Source of the DNA: Guadua angustifolia | Taxonomy: Eukaryota; Streptophyta; Magnoliopsida; Poales; Poaceae | DNA: 64,000 nt | Direction: 5' to 3' | Assembly: GCA_036346375.1 (NCBI GenBank) | Contig: CM070514.1 | Span: forward strand, 19,000,463-19,064,462 | Shown here: positions 53,933 through 64,000 of the stretch, in pieces | How positions within the stretch are numbered: the first letter of the stretch is position 1 | Layout: every line of letters starts with the position of its first letter | Position numbers and translations under genes: made by a program | The notes under the pieces: generated by a model | What the model saw: only the letters and a program-made list of their open reading frames with translations | What the model was told of the DNA's origin: nothing | Database searches by the model: none

Positions 53933-55050
53933 AACTACCCCCTAAAAAGAATCTCGTCCTTGAGATTCGGAAAGGGTAGCAAAGAGGTATGCTTACAAAT
54001 CCTTCAACTTAATTCTCGGGCATACCCTATTGCACATCTTGTTCGGGCTAAACTGTGACATTGTTCAAGTGACCTTTGCCAAAGTTTTGTGGCCTTCTTG
54101 GAGCATTGTTGGAGGCTTTGGAGTTGTTCATGGCTGGTCTTGCATTTTGTTGCTTCTTAGGGCAATTTTTGGCAAAGTGCCCAACTTCTTGACAGTTGAA
54201 GCATGTGACTCCGGTGACAAGAGGTGAATCCTTCTGTGTTGGTCCATTCTAGGTTGCATTGAAGATCACTGAACTATCAAGGTGATTCACCCTGGATGAC
54301 TCTTCTATTTTAGCTACCATCTCAGGGTTGGACCGACTGTGATGGAAGCATTCGAGTTTTGGGAGAAGCTCTAGGATTGAACCTTTGGGCAGCCATTCTT
54401 CTTTTGTGGTTCTCTATTTCCTAGCGCTTGCCTTCTTGACGAAGTGCCTTGTTAACCATGCGTTGGAAGTTAAAGTAGTCGTGGGAGATAAGTTGGATAG
54501 ACAACTCATCATTGAGCCCTTCGAGGAATCTCTCCTGCTTAGCTTCATCCATTGCCATGTCTTCTAGTGCATACCGTGCTAGTTGGTTGAACCTATGTAG
54601 ATACTCAGTAACAGTATGGTCTCCCTGGTGCAGACTGTGAAATTCCTTCTTCTTCAAGGAAATAATACCAGATAGAATATGAGCTCGCCGAAAAGCCTGA
54701 ACAAACTCATCCTAAGTGATGGTCTGCTCATCCTAATGGGTAACGTGGAAGTTATCCCACCATTCTGAGGCTGGTCCAATGAGCTGGTGGGAAGCAAAGA
54801 GAACTCTTTCCCAATCACTGCATTGGACAATATCCAGTTTCTTTTCAACTGTCCTGAGCTAATTATCAGCGTCCATTGGCTCAATGCTGCTAGAAAAAGT
54901 CAGAGGTCTGGTCCTCATAAACTCGATGGCGTTCTTTGCTAATGAGGTTCTTGTACCGCCAACAAAAGGGAAAATAGGATAGCCCACAATATCGTCTATT
55001 AAAATGGATAGCTTGACTTAAACCTTAATTAGGATTTTATTCTAGTACCG
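53933..55050 (-). pseudogene. Gypsy-type gag (Retrotrans_gag and CCHC knuckle) between two LTRs, no pol
   Basis: Minus-strand reading from about 54930: MRTRPLTFSSSIEPMDADN, then SHQLIGPASEWWDNFHVT (about 54740-54800). HQGDHTVTEYLHRFNQLARY and QERFLEGLNDELSIQLISHD (54421-54657) are the Retrotrans_gag core. The zinc knuckle CFNCQEVGHFAKNC is at about 54162-54206. Several in-frame stops interrupt it. Directly after the knuckle region come the polypurine tract and the 3' LTR: there is no room for protease, reverse transcriptase or integrase. A degenerate primer-binding sequence (TCGGTACTAGAAT, minus strand) lies near 55040-55052. Confidence 0.8.
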
Positions 55051-55064
55051 ACACTAGAATTTTC

Positions 55065-56052
55065 CTGATTGTTGGATTTATTTTTCTAAAAAATCTGAAA
55101 TATTGTGCATGGTGATGTCAACAACCAACATTTTTTTCTTCTTTTTTTTCTTTCTTCTTCTTTTTTTCTTTCTTCTTCTTTTTTTCATTTTCTTTTTTTC
55201 CTTCTGGCTACTCAGTCTTCACGTGATAGCCCGACCAACGCGCATGGGGGAGGGAGGGACTGGGGGCGCCTGGGCTGGCCGGCCGGAGGGGAGTGGTGGC
55301 GCGGTGGCTGGCGCCACCAACTGGGGAGACCGAACGGTGGTTGGAGGTGGCGGGGATCGCCAGTGATCGAGAAAAAGTGGAGCGGCGACAAGAGCTCACA
55401 TTTTTGTGATTTCTGACAAAGCGACGGCGAACTAGCTTTAGTAAGTTGGCAAAATGGGTTAGGTGAGGAGCAACAAACCCAATGCCCCCTTTTATAGGGC
55501 AGGAGGAGGAGGAGGACCAAGGAAGTGGCAATCATGCAAAAATTATGGTGGCTGAAAAAAGGGAAGAACGAGGTTTTTTGCTCGGATTTTGGGGGATTTA
55601 AGGCCATGAATAGGAAGAGGGGATACAGGAGAATTGATTGGCAAAGTTTTGGAAATTTTTGGCGTAAAAATCTCATAGATTTGAAGCTTCCATTTGGACA
55701 TCAATGGAGGGGAGAGAGAACTACATTCTCTGGAGGTTGGCTGAAGCTAGAAGCTGATTTGATAGGTGGGGTCCGGTCCCACTTGTCATTTCCAAAATTA
55801 AAAAGAGCAAGAGCAAAGTGCGACGGTAAAAAATAGTAAAAAGGGTCAAAAAAATCTTTGAAAATTTTAAAAATACTTTGGAATATTTGGAATTATTTTT
55901 GAATTTTTCAACTTTTAAATTTTATGCAGAAATTCCTTTTTGTAAATAAGAAAATGACAAAAAGGTTTTATAAAATCCATAGAAATCAGAAAATATAAGA
56001 AAATTCTAAATAATAATTAAACTAAAAATATGCAAATTTTTAGGGTGTCACA
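55065..56052 (-). repeat. 5' LTR of the gag-only gypsy-type element
   Basis: About 1 kb. The right end GGGTGTCACA equals the right end of the LTR at 53932. Contains a (TTC/TTTTTC)n tract at 55130-55200 and a GC-rich patch (55230-55400). The left edge is approximate, near CCTGATTGTTGG. The inner half is missing from the 53562-53932 LTR, which is truncated. Confidence 0.65.
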
Positions 56053-56225
56053 GCAGTTCAACATGGCCTAAGGCCATGTCATCGGGTAATATAGCGAAGT
56101 AGCTCTACGAGTAGTGGTGTTACAAGCATGGCCTCAAGTTTAATATTTTTTAATTTTTTTGATGAACAGTAACTACTCAAACCCTAATTTGCTGATCAGA
56201 TTAACTCATAATGACTAATCTAGGT
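56053..56225. other. Short spacer between LTR sequences
   Basis: Contains ATGGCCTAAGGCCAT (a near-perfect dyad, 56063-56077). No other feature was recognised. Confidence 0.35.
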
Positions 56226-57339
56226 GTCAGGACCCGTATTTACAAATCTGAAACCCTCTATGTATACTGCATTAATCTAGGATCATACTAGTGCACATAG
56301 TGGCGACACAGATGAAATATCATTCCATACAATGAATTAGCTAAGAAGAAGCAAATTATTATTATTTAAAACAAATGACCTTATGGTCAAGGTTCATACA
56401 ACTATGTCATATGGGCTTAGGAAACAAATAAAACATTGCAGCGGAAAAGAAATATCTTGGGCCATTCGACATGCCACAGGCAATCGTCTGGAGAATGCAT
56501 TCCTAGTCCACGTAGTCTTCATAATATTCCTACTCGTGATACTCATTATTTCCGATCCTTCCTCAACAACTGATCAACAAAAGTATAAAGCCGTGAGTAC
56601 AAAAAGTACTCAGCAAGCCGTAGGAAAATGATGTAATATTCATGCAGGCTTGACGAAGGATAGTTATATGGTTCATTTGCAGAAAGCAATAACTTGAATT
56701 GAAATACAGTAAATAGATTGAAAGTATATTGATGAAAAAGATAGTAAATAACTGGTGAATCAATAGTAGACAATATGAACAGAATGGCGAGGCATTACCC
56801 TACACCATCCAATACAATTATCAAACCACTAAATTCAACAATATAGCTTTAGACAACAAAACAACAATAAACTCCCCATTCATATCCCAACAATTTCACA
56901 TTCCCACATTTTATAAAACACTCTATACCTCATGTGAAATTCCCAGGCACGTCCATGACCGTGGACATGACTATTCGAATAGTTTTACACTCTGCAAATG
57001 TTGTACAGTTTTACCCACAAGACATTATCAGCTCTTGTTGCCAAGCGCTATGAACATACTTTCTTTGGTGTGTCGGCATAGAGATCACAACAAAGTTTTT
57101 ACAATGCACTGTTTAAACTCAGTGCTGCCCTCTATGGTTTCATCCCTTGAGGCCCCCTCTTGAGCCATGTGAATCTACCCATACATCCCAAAACCCACAC
57201 CAATAATTGGCAATACTCAAGATTAAACATTGCAAATTAATCAGATAGGTCTATCCCATACCAGACTTATAGTTGCACTATTAGGCCCAATTCAATGACG
57301 CACAAGATTAAGTCCTTAAGTTGTCTTAGGCAAGACAGC
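56226..57339 (-). mobile_element. Gypsy-type LTR fragment, same family as 41676-44733
   Basis: Starts TGTCAGGACCCGTATTT and shares many words in order with 41676-42740 (CTCTATGTATACTGCATTAA, GTGGCGACACAGATGAAATA, ATGACTATTCGAATAG, GCCCAATTCAATGACGCACA). It breaks off at 57340, exactly where a CACTA terminus begins, so the CACTA element inserted into this LTR. Confidence 0.6.
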
Positions 57340-57359
57340 CACTACAAGGAACGAGGAAA

Positions 57360-57850
57360 ATTAGTGGGCGTAAACCCACAATTTAGGCCCATACTACAAT
57401 TTAAATTAAATTAAATGCGCATACCGTCAATTTAGTTCACGAATTTAACTCGACGAAATTAATCAACTAAATTGTGAGTGCGAGCGATTTAAATTAAATT
57501 CGTGGGTTTCTAGAAAAACCCACTAATTTAACCGATTAAATTCATGAAATTTGGAAAAACCCACGAATTTAACAGTTAATTACGTGGGCTCAATAAAAAG
57601 CATGCAATTTAATTAAATTAAATGGGCTCAATATAACCCACGAATTTAATTAAATTAAAGTGAAATTTGAATACAACCCATTTAATTAAATTAAATGAAA
57701 TTTGAACTCACCAATTTAAGCCACAATTTAATTAAATTAGTGGGTTGAATAAACCCACAATTTATCAGATAAATTGCAATGTGAATAAAACCCACAATTT
57801 AATCATAAATTCGTGGGTTTTATATGACCCACAATTTATTAGCCATTATA
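57360..57850. repeat. CACTA subterminal repeat array (CCCACGAATTTAA motifs)
   Basis: At least a dozen copies of AAACCCACAATTTA / CCCACGAATTTAA and the complement TTAATTCGTGGGTTT lie on both strands. They resemble transposase-binding subterminal repeats but differ in sequence from the GCGGTT motif of the 1-8436 element, so this is a different CACTA family. Confidence 0.8.
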
Positions 57851-58123
57851 CAAAAAAAATATAACCACCATCCAAATTTTGTATTTCATTGATGTCATTT
57901 CGATCATTATTTTGGTAATTTGATACCCAAATTATTAGCAGCAGTTACTAGCCCATTTTCCAAACCTGGAAAACTGTAAATAACATATATATACGAACAA
58001 AAATTAATGGTGTGATGGGTTAATTTAACCTGTGTTTTATACTCAAGGGTTTGTTTAGTGTGTTCATCCAACTGTAAATGAGCATAAGCATCAGCATACT
58101 TTTGCCAAATAGGATTGCATTAC

Positions 58124-58390
58124 CTAAGAAAAGTGGAGATGGCTTTCCTGGTATTAACTTGAATTCAGGATGGACTTGTGTGCCAACGAAAAACTTATGA
58201 TTGGGTAGTTCAATAATCTGCATCCGGTAGAGCATCATCCGTTAGGTAATGAAGAATGTTTGATATTAAGTTCTTAGTGAGGATTGAAGAAACTATGAAA
58301 AAAGTCTACCTCCATGCGTCTTCCTGTTTCATCCTTTCCAACAAACGAAAGCCCAGCCTTCTCAAATTCTGGGACCATTTCAGGGTTCAC
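58124..58390 (-). pseudogene. CTP synthase glutaminase-domain fragment: two exons with an intact GT-AG intron
   Basis: Minus strand. Exon 58390-58310 (27 codons) reads VNPEMVPEFEKAGLSFVGKD then ETGRRME. A 92-bp intron (GTAGAC...GCAG) separates it from exon 58217-58124, reading IIELPNHKFFVGTQVHPEFK then PGKPSPLFLG, which ends at another GT donor. This is the C-terminal glutamine amidotransferase part of CTP synthase, including the catalytic His and Glu of HPE. CTP synthase makes CTP from UTP using glutamine. An AG acceptor precedes the first exon. No other CTP synthase exon was recognised nearby, so this is a gene fragment, probably captured by the CACTA element. Splice sites are intact and no stop is present in the exons. 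Confidence 0.85.
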
Positions 58391-58899
58391 CTGAAAAAAC
58401 AATAAAACCTTCTACATTATACAAAACCTTAAAAAAAATCATTTTCTTTCACGGTGACAGAAGCATTTAAATTCCATGCCAAATCAAAGGCAGTAGTATG
58501 TAAACAGTGAAATTTCAGACTGCATAATTCACTTTGTGGTTTTTCACAGGTTCGTATTATGTGCCTTTTAGTAATGTTGGTGCTTATTGAAAATCCCATC
58601 TCTATCCCTCTAAAATGCCCATGAGAATTAGTGCATATCTACGCCAAAGTATACAGTAGCAAGCATAAACCACAAAACATTCAACAAAGAAAACCAGCAG
58701 CAGCAGCAGCATACAAACTAAATCTGTTCAGTGGTCCCCAAAACAGCAATCAAATGACAAAGTTTGAAATAGCAAAACAGCAAGCAAAGTTCAGATCACC
58801 TTGATATGATTTAAGATTGTCCCTGGAGAAATCTGGGAATTTCTCATCTAAATCAATGCACAGGGCCTTTTCTTTTAGAGGTGTTATTGATACCAGAAT
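58391..58899. other. Non-coding sequence within the CACTA element
   Basis: Contains a short (CAG)n tract near 58695-58710. No recognised gene. It may hold more intron sequence of the captured CTP synthase gene. Confidence 0.35.
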
Positions 58900-59350
58900 G
58901 CTAGAGATGTGGATTGCCATGTACCCCTTAAAGATTTTACTGTGGCTTATCTTTAGAGATAGAATTCAATATGCAGAATAGTTGAGAAAAAGAAACTGGC
59001 CTGGAACTGAATTTTGTAAAATGTGTGGTTTGGTAGAAAGTACTGACCATATCATCTTTAGTTGCCCTGTGGCCCAATATGTTTTGTGTGATTAGAGATG
59101 CTCTGATATGGACTGGGATCTCTGGCTCTAGGGAAGAGTTTGTAGACCAATACCTCAGCACAGTGGAAAGTTCTGGCGGCTCCAAACTAATACGGTTGAA
59201 CTTATCTAAAGTGCAGTACAAGATGATATAATGGTAGCAGCTTTGTTGCCAATGACGAAGCTGAAAATAAGCATGATTCTTCAAATGCATTTATTATTGT
59301 TGAAACAGGCTTCAATGTGGGCAAGTCTCCAGCTTTTCTTAACTAAGATG
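58900..59350 (+). pseudogene. LINE ORF2 C-terminal (zf-RVT) fragment
   Basis: A plus-strand frame reads MWIAMYPLKILLWLIFRDRI, then KRNWPGTEFCKMCGLVESTD and HIIFSCPVAQYVLCV, the zinc-binding region after LINE reverse transcriptase (C..C...H...C pattern). In-frame stops and a frame change follow. It is isolated: no reverse transcriptase upstream. It is opposite in strand to the surrounding CACTA genes, so it inserted separately. Confidence 0.8.
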
Positions 59351-60550
59351 AAACACACTTTTTTCTGAAAGTACTGCAAAACTAATTGGCAAGCCATTCT
59401 GCTGTAGTGAGTAAAAATATTCTTCCTCAATCTTATGGTTGAGGTCAAACTATTAATTCCATAGCAATTATATTCCTAGTGAGTTTAATTATATATTATG
59501 TACATTAGAGCTAAGCTCGGCGCATCATAGTACATAGTATGGAGCTCATTTTGAATTCATACATCTTAGGTGGCATAATCATCTGAATCCAGCAATAAAG
59601 AAAGATGCTTGGACTGCAGAGGAGCAGCATAAATAAAGGGTTAATCTAATTAATCATTTCAGCTTGATGTAACAACGTTATACAGCTATGAGTTGCAGAT
59701 TTCGGCACATCAAACGTTGGAAAACTTTTATCTGCATCATAGATGAAGAACTGGTGCAGAAATATATAAATAGAAATTACCTTGACAATTCAAATTGCAA
59801 AGGAGGCTAGGAATGAAGGAAAAAGCTATGCCAACAATTATTGAAGCAGAAAGTGCATCCAAATCCTGCATTAAGGCACCAAACAACTAAAATCTCTGAG
59901 AAATCATCAAATCAACAAATGATAAGTTCGTATTCTCATTGATTCAATTGCCAGCACTGTACTTCATTATATCATTACCCATTATCGTGAGTAATGTTTA
60001 CTTCAAGGCCCTCTGCAACTTTTAACTCCCAAAGGATGCTACAGGATGAATTGGAACTCTCACAGTGGAAACAGCTGTTAGATAATGATGTTAAAATTCT
60101 AAAGGCAAAGGCCAATGTTTCAAAGTAATTGTGTGTATTAATTAGTTGTCTGTTTATTTGTTCTGTTGTCTTCTTGACTTCAATTGTCCCTCTCTGTAAC
60201 ACTGTAATGCTTAATTGTGCTTTTTGTTTTACCTGTTCTTCTTTCGTGTCGAACATTTTCACCAGTGCTACTATGTATGTTTCAATTTCAAGTAATTTGC
60301 ACATTCCGTTGCTTTTAAGAATCATGAATATTGCATATCTATATAGGCATAAATCAAAATGCAGGTCTGTCACTCTGTCAGCCAAATTTCTTGCAGTTTT
60401 GATGTTAAGTCTTTTCCTCTGTCAGCCAAACTGTTACCAAGAATAATTTTCACAAGATAAAAACACGGTGTTAAGCTGTTACCAAGAATAATTTACTTGC
60501 ATCATAGGCCAGGAAGGAAAAAAATTCCGTGGAGGAGGTATGCAAATTTA
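59351..60550. other. Non-coding sequence, no gene recognised
   Basis: A 136-codon minus-strand frame (59975-60385) and a 105-codon plus-strand frame (60129-60446) overlap here. Neither has a domain I recognise. The phrase GTTACCAAGAATAATTT is duplicated at 60430 and 60478. Confidence 0.4.
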
Positions 60551-60559
60551 ACTCTATGC

Positions 60560-61650
60560 ATCCCTACTCCGATGGATGCCACGTGTTCATCTTGCCAATC
60601 TCAACCATGTATCCTCCTCGCCTCTGGTCTTCTCATGTTCACCTTCTTCACCCTCTTGTAAAAATGGATGACAGCTTGAATCCGTGCATTGCTGAACGAA
60701 TCTCCGACAACCTTTTGTGCCGCCCTATTGAAGACGCTTTTGGCCTTCTTCACAGTGTTGTAATCGTCTTCGTTCTCAAGCCGGAACCTCTCCTGCATAG
60801 ATTACACATTGTCAAATTGTATTTGCATTTAAAGCAGTACTCAAATAAAGTAAATACATAACGCAAACTCACCCAGAAGCTAGCCCAGACTGCGCCCTGA
60901 CATGTTTGGTTGTCCTCGTTTCCTTCCACGCTCTTCTTCAACGCCCAGTGCTTCCAGTTGTGGGCATGAATCTATCCTGCTGACTCAACCATGCGGGGTA
61001 GTAGTAGCGCAAAGGGCTCCAAAGACGGCGTTAACCTTTGTAATGTGGCCCGTCGATCCAACCCGCTCTTTCCGGTGCCTACAACAAAATACAAGACAAA
61101 GATGCATGAAAATAGTAAGTTGTCACTTAGCTCATGCTAAAAGAAAAGACATGAAAGATATAATCATTACTGCTCCGTGTAGCTCTATCAACCTCCTATC
61201 GGTAGGGTTGCATCTCGGACTGACCGAGACGCTTTACTGAAACACGAAATGCAAATCATTAGGTCATAGACATTACAATGTAAATATGGATATTAAATGC
61301 TAATCAATACTACGCATATACGATGGTACAGAAGAAGTCTGCCCTCTTCAAGCGGCTCTAAGGTCGCCGCCAACTCTGCATCTCGCTTTGCTGCTCGGCC
61401 TCGGCGTCTGCATCTGCTGATCCCGCCACCACCCCCAACGACCTCCTCGTCAAATGCACGCCTCGCCAAGTCCTCATCCTCACATCCCACCGCCTCGTCC
61501 TCAACCCCCACCGCCTCGCCCTGAACTCCCCACCGCCTCGTCCTCTGTGGCTGCTCCCTAAATTGTTCTCGTGCTGCTCATGAAGCACCTCTGGGCTGCT
61601 CTGCCGCTGTCTAATATGCGCATTTCACAAACATGGCGCTGCCGCCGCCG
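60560..61650 (-). pseudogene. CACTA second gene (plant transposase, Ptta/En/Spm-like), remnant
   Basis: Minus-strand pieces in order: a low-complexity Glu/Gly/Arg-rich N-terminus (61640-61300) and an aromatic segment APERAGWIDGPHYKG, then LRYYYPAWLSQQ (about 60980-61090). Then come VSLRYVFTLF (about 60870) and MQERFRLENEDDYNTVKKAK followed by ARIQAVIHFYKRVKKVNMRR (60601-60798). This order is typical of the second gene of grass CACTA elements. Exon boundaries and stops break the frame. It belongs with the TNP2 remnant on the same strand. Confidence 0.65.
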
Positions 61651-62389
61651 AGTCTGAGCATCGGAACCCCGCTCCTCGACATTTTGGAGGACGACCACTG
61701 AACTTGCCTTTAAGCTTGTCAACTTTGATGCTGAACATACTCATCTGCTCAAATTTGACAAGAGTTAGTACACAGTCTACAAATAATTTTCAATAACTTG
61801 CAAAAATGAATGAGACAACAATAACTTGTAAAATAGTTGTTATTGTCCTTTACTTGGTATCATCAACCACACCAAGTTTGATAATTTCACAATTTATTCT
61901 TTAGTTACCAATTACTTGCAACAAGATATTGTCAAGGAAATAGAACTCAAATATGACATTTTTCAAAGATGGCATTGAAACAAATAAAGGAGAAATTAGT
62001 GCAAAGGTACAAATTGAAACAAATAAAGGAGAAATTACCATAAGAAAGCGAATAAACTAGTGGCACTCTTAAGAGAAAAGAGACGCTTCTTGTGACCGTG
62101 ACCAAAATTGTGCTTCCTCATGTACCATTAATTGTAATAGAACATCGATATCAAACAGTCATTCCACTTCCACTCATCAAGCACATCTTACAAAATATAC
62201 ATATCAAAAGTTAAATCGTCAGAATGCGCTTCGCGACTCGCATTTCATTGAGGCGCTTGCTTGCGGGCGTGCAATCCTTATTGACTTTTTACGGCGATCC
62301 GTGAAGGGCCTGGTTCATCTGTTATTACGTCCGTGGCATCGGTGAGGTAATTGATCGAGTCTGCCGCGTCGGAGACAAGGAAAGAATCC
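61651..62389. other. Spacer between the two CACTA genes
   Basis: AT-rich, with a small direct repeat (GAAACAAATAAAGGAGAAATTA at about 61978 and 62015). No recognised gene. Confidence 0.45.
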
Positions 62390-62750
62390 CCATAGCTTCT
62401 TCTTGATATACATCACCCACATCATCTTCTCGTTGCTTTGCACATCTGAAACATCCCGAGGAGGATATACTTGAGGTTAACTTTAAATACAACCCACCAA
62501 GCCTTCAAGCTACGGTGAGGATAGCTCGTAGTACACTGCTCAACCCGATGTGCAAGCACAATGTTATTGATGTGGCCCCTGAAGCCGAACGTGCTTCACC
62601 TCCACCATCCCAAAGTCATCGACACGTGTGCGTTGTGTGGATCGAACCAATGGCAATCAAAAACACAACCTTCAGTTCTTTGGCACCCCAAAGGTATACT
62701 CAATTATGTTTTGTACAACACCGTAGTAGTCTAATATATCACCGCTGGAA
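62390..62750 (-). pseudogene. TNP2-associated DUF4216 region, degenerate
   Basis: Minus-strand reading gives DILDYYGVVQNIIEYTFG (about 62690-62745), TRVDDFGMVEVKHVRLQG (about 62570-62625) and YPPRDVSDVQSNEKMMWVMY (about 62410-62470), in the order of the DUF4216 domain that follows TNP2/DUF4218. Stops and frame changes separate the blocks. Confidence 0.7.
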
Positions 62751-63367
62751 TCGAGCAGCGTTGTGACTACTCCATTGTTTGAAGTGGCGCAAGTGGACGG
62801 CTAGCTTCTAATTTATTTCAAAGCGGAACCCGTTCACATCATAGCGACTATAGCTCCTTGCCGTCACATCACCATGTGAGAGTGTCGGACATCCTCGGGG
62901 CGGAGGCATCACGCATACACTATATAGCAATATGCATCTTTGTTAGTCTAATATTAAGTTACTACAACAATTCATTTTAAAAAATGAATAAATAGTCAAA
63001 TTACATCTTGTGGAACCATTGCACGAAGCTTGGGCGCCTTTCAACCCATCACGACGTAGGTTATCCAATTGCTTACTTGTGGGTTGTCGAGTTGACTTCA
63101 ATTTTCTTTGTCAAACACTCTGCGTCATTTATTCCGGGTTAAAAGGACACTACATTGAAATGTTGAAAACATAATTTGGAAAGTCACTTACTCAAAATAT
63201 TTTTCAACTTCTACCATGTTCTTGAACATGTAAAGCATGGCTAGGTTCCACTCCTCATACTCAACATGGTGTGCGATTATGCGACCCATGAGTTGACCCT
63301 TGCATTGAAAAAGCTTAAGTTACAACTGGTTCTTCTTCGCGATGCAGTGCAGGCTTCGTAGGGGCAC
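62751..63367. other. TNP2 internal/intron sequence
   Basis: Lies between the DUF4218 and DUF4216 parts on the minus strand. Exon fragments or introns of the transposase are likely; no continuous frame. Confidence 0.4.
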
Positions 63368-63997
63368 TCACGTTGTGCTTGATGCGAAATACTTTGTTGA
63401 GAAGTTTGTGATCTCTTTACTTGCATAAGCCTCTGCGATACACCCTCTACCCTTGCCTTGTTGCGCCTTTGTAGCTCTAAGCTTTTTCAACTCCCTTTCG
63501 ACTATACATCCATCCGAATCTGCAGGACCTCCAACCATCGCTTCCCAAGGCAGATGCACCGGCAGATGTTGCATCACATTCATAAAACCGGTGGGAAAGT
63601 TTTTCCATCTTGCATACAAGCAAAGGAATTCCTTCTCTAACTTCGCATCAACGTCTTGAGATTTCCTTAGCGCATATCTCCGCCTATAGAAGTAACTAAG
63701 CTCGGCTAACATCCTCCACAACTCATTATCAAAATAGCCACGAAACATTACCGGAACAAGTCTTTCCATGATAATATGGTAATCATGACTCTTTAGCCCG
63801 TTTAGCTTACCGGTGCTGACATTCACAACCCGTTTTATGTTAGATGCATAGCGATCAGGAAACTTTAGAGTTTTCAACCACCTCAAAATCTGTTTACGGT
63901 CTTCTGGCTTCACACAGTATGGAGCTCGTGGCCGGCTCTCATTTCCATTTAAACCAACTTTAACCTCGAGCCACGGCCTAGCACAATGATCACCCAT
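63368..63997 (-). CDS. CACTA TNP2-type transposase, DUF4218 region (partial, window edge)
   Basis: A 209-codon open frame on the minus strand, continuing past the window. It reads FPDRYASNIKRVVNVSTGKL, LKSHDYHIIMERLVPVMFRG, LAELSYFYRRRYAL and FMNVMQHLPVHLPWEAMVGG, then ends after CIAEAYASKEITNFSTKYF. This is the DUF4218 region after the TNP2 catalytic domain. No stop interrupts the visible part, so the transposase may be less decayed than the copy at 1-1132. Whether the catalytic part is intact cannot be seen. Confidence 0.85.
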   Translation of the reverse strand: MGDHCARPWLEVKVGLNGNESRPRAPYCVKPEDRKQILRWLKTLKFPDRYASNIKRVVNVSTGKLNGLKSHDYHIIMERLVPVMFRGYFDNELWRMLAELSYFYRRRYALRKSQDVDAKLEKEFLCLYARWKNFPTGFMNVMQHLPVHLPWEAMVGGPADSDGCIVERELKKLRATKAQQGKGRGCIAEAYASKEITNFSTKYFASSTT

Positions 63998-64000
63998 GTC

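Larger units (their letters stand above)
57340..64000 (-). mobile_element. CACTA element, minus strand, extends past the window end
   Basis: CACTACAAGGAA at 57340 is a CACTA terminus. Inside follow a subterminal repeat array (57360-57850), captured CTP synthase exons (58124-58390), a LINE fragment (58900-59350), a second-gene remnant (60560-61650) and TNP2 parts (62390-63997). The two transposase genes are on the minus strand in the order expected for an element whose 3' end is at 57340. That all parts belong to one element is inferred. Confidence 0.6.

Noticed and set aside
59975..60385. 136-codon minus-strand frame as a host gene exon
   Set aside because: No domain, no convincing splice sites, and a comparable frame on the opposite strand; lies inside transposon sequence.

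Overview
This is nuclear DNA from a plant, almost certainly a grass (Poaceae). Evidence: plant-type CACTA (En/Spm), hAT, Helitron, Stowaway and Tourist DNA transposons; Ty1/copia and Ty3/gypsy LTR retrotransposons; LINE and SINE copies; exon/intron signals; and one GC-rich plant gene in an AT-rich, repeat-dense background. The species cannot be fixed from the sequence alone. No prokaryotic operon, CRISPR array, phage or rRNA was seen.

The only intact host gene I can defend is at 27751-29649 (+): an uninterrupted 632-codon BURP-domain protein of the polygalacturonase-1 non-catalytic beta subunit (PG1beta) type. It has a signal peptide, 21 FxxY motifs (17 of them spaced exactly 14 residues apart) and a complete four-CH BURP signature. 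Its upstream side is bounded by a hAT-type insertion that ends 293 bp before the start codon.

Layout. 1-8436: decayed CACTA material (TNP2 remnant, an inverted promoter-like repeat array, a second gene with a Transposase_24-like region and a Ulp1-type protease remnant, subterminal repeats). 8446-9393: four tandem copies of a ~237-bp unit. 10811-17496: a tandem segmental duplication whose two copies carry different later insertions (hAT in copy 1; a CACTA element with a large hairpin and a Tourist-like MITE in copy 2), so each copy supplies an empty site for the other. 18466-24300: repeated ~1.1-kb units, a 2-kb hAT and LTR-like debris. 24700-27457: tRNA-like sequence, Helitron, hAT MITE, hAT. 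27458-30818: BURP gene and flanks. 30819-35480: hAT, Helitron, SINE, truncated copia. 35481-57339: nested LTR retrotransposons and LINE pieces, including a solo LTR with perfect target duplication and a gypsy-type element that holds gag but no pol. 57340-64000: a second CACTA element on the minus strand, running off the window, with two exons of a CTP synthase gene inside it.

The transposon genes are mostly broken by stops and frameshifts, so the window reads as a gene island of one gene inside nested repeats. I did not find a convincing new biological system. The items most worth a second look are the hairpin inside the 14.3-16.6 kb CACTA element, the captured CTP synthase exons, the mirrored promoter-like array at 1870-2517, the gag-only gypsy element, and the strictly periodic FxxY region of the BURP protein. 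Boundaries were read by eye; none was checked by alignment software.
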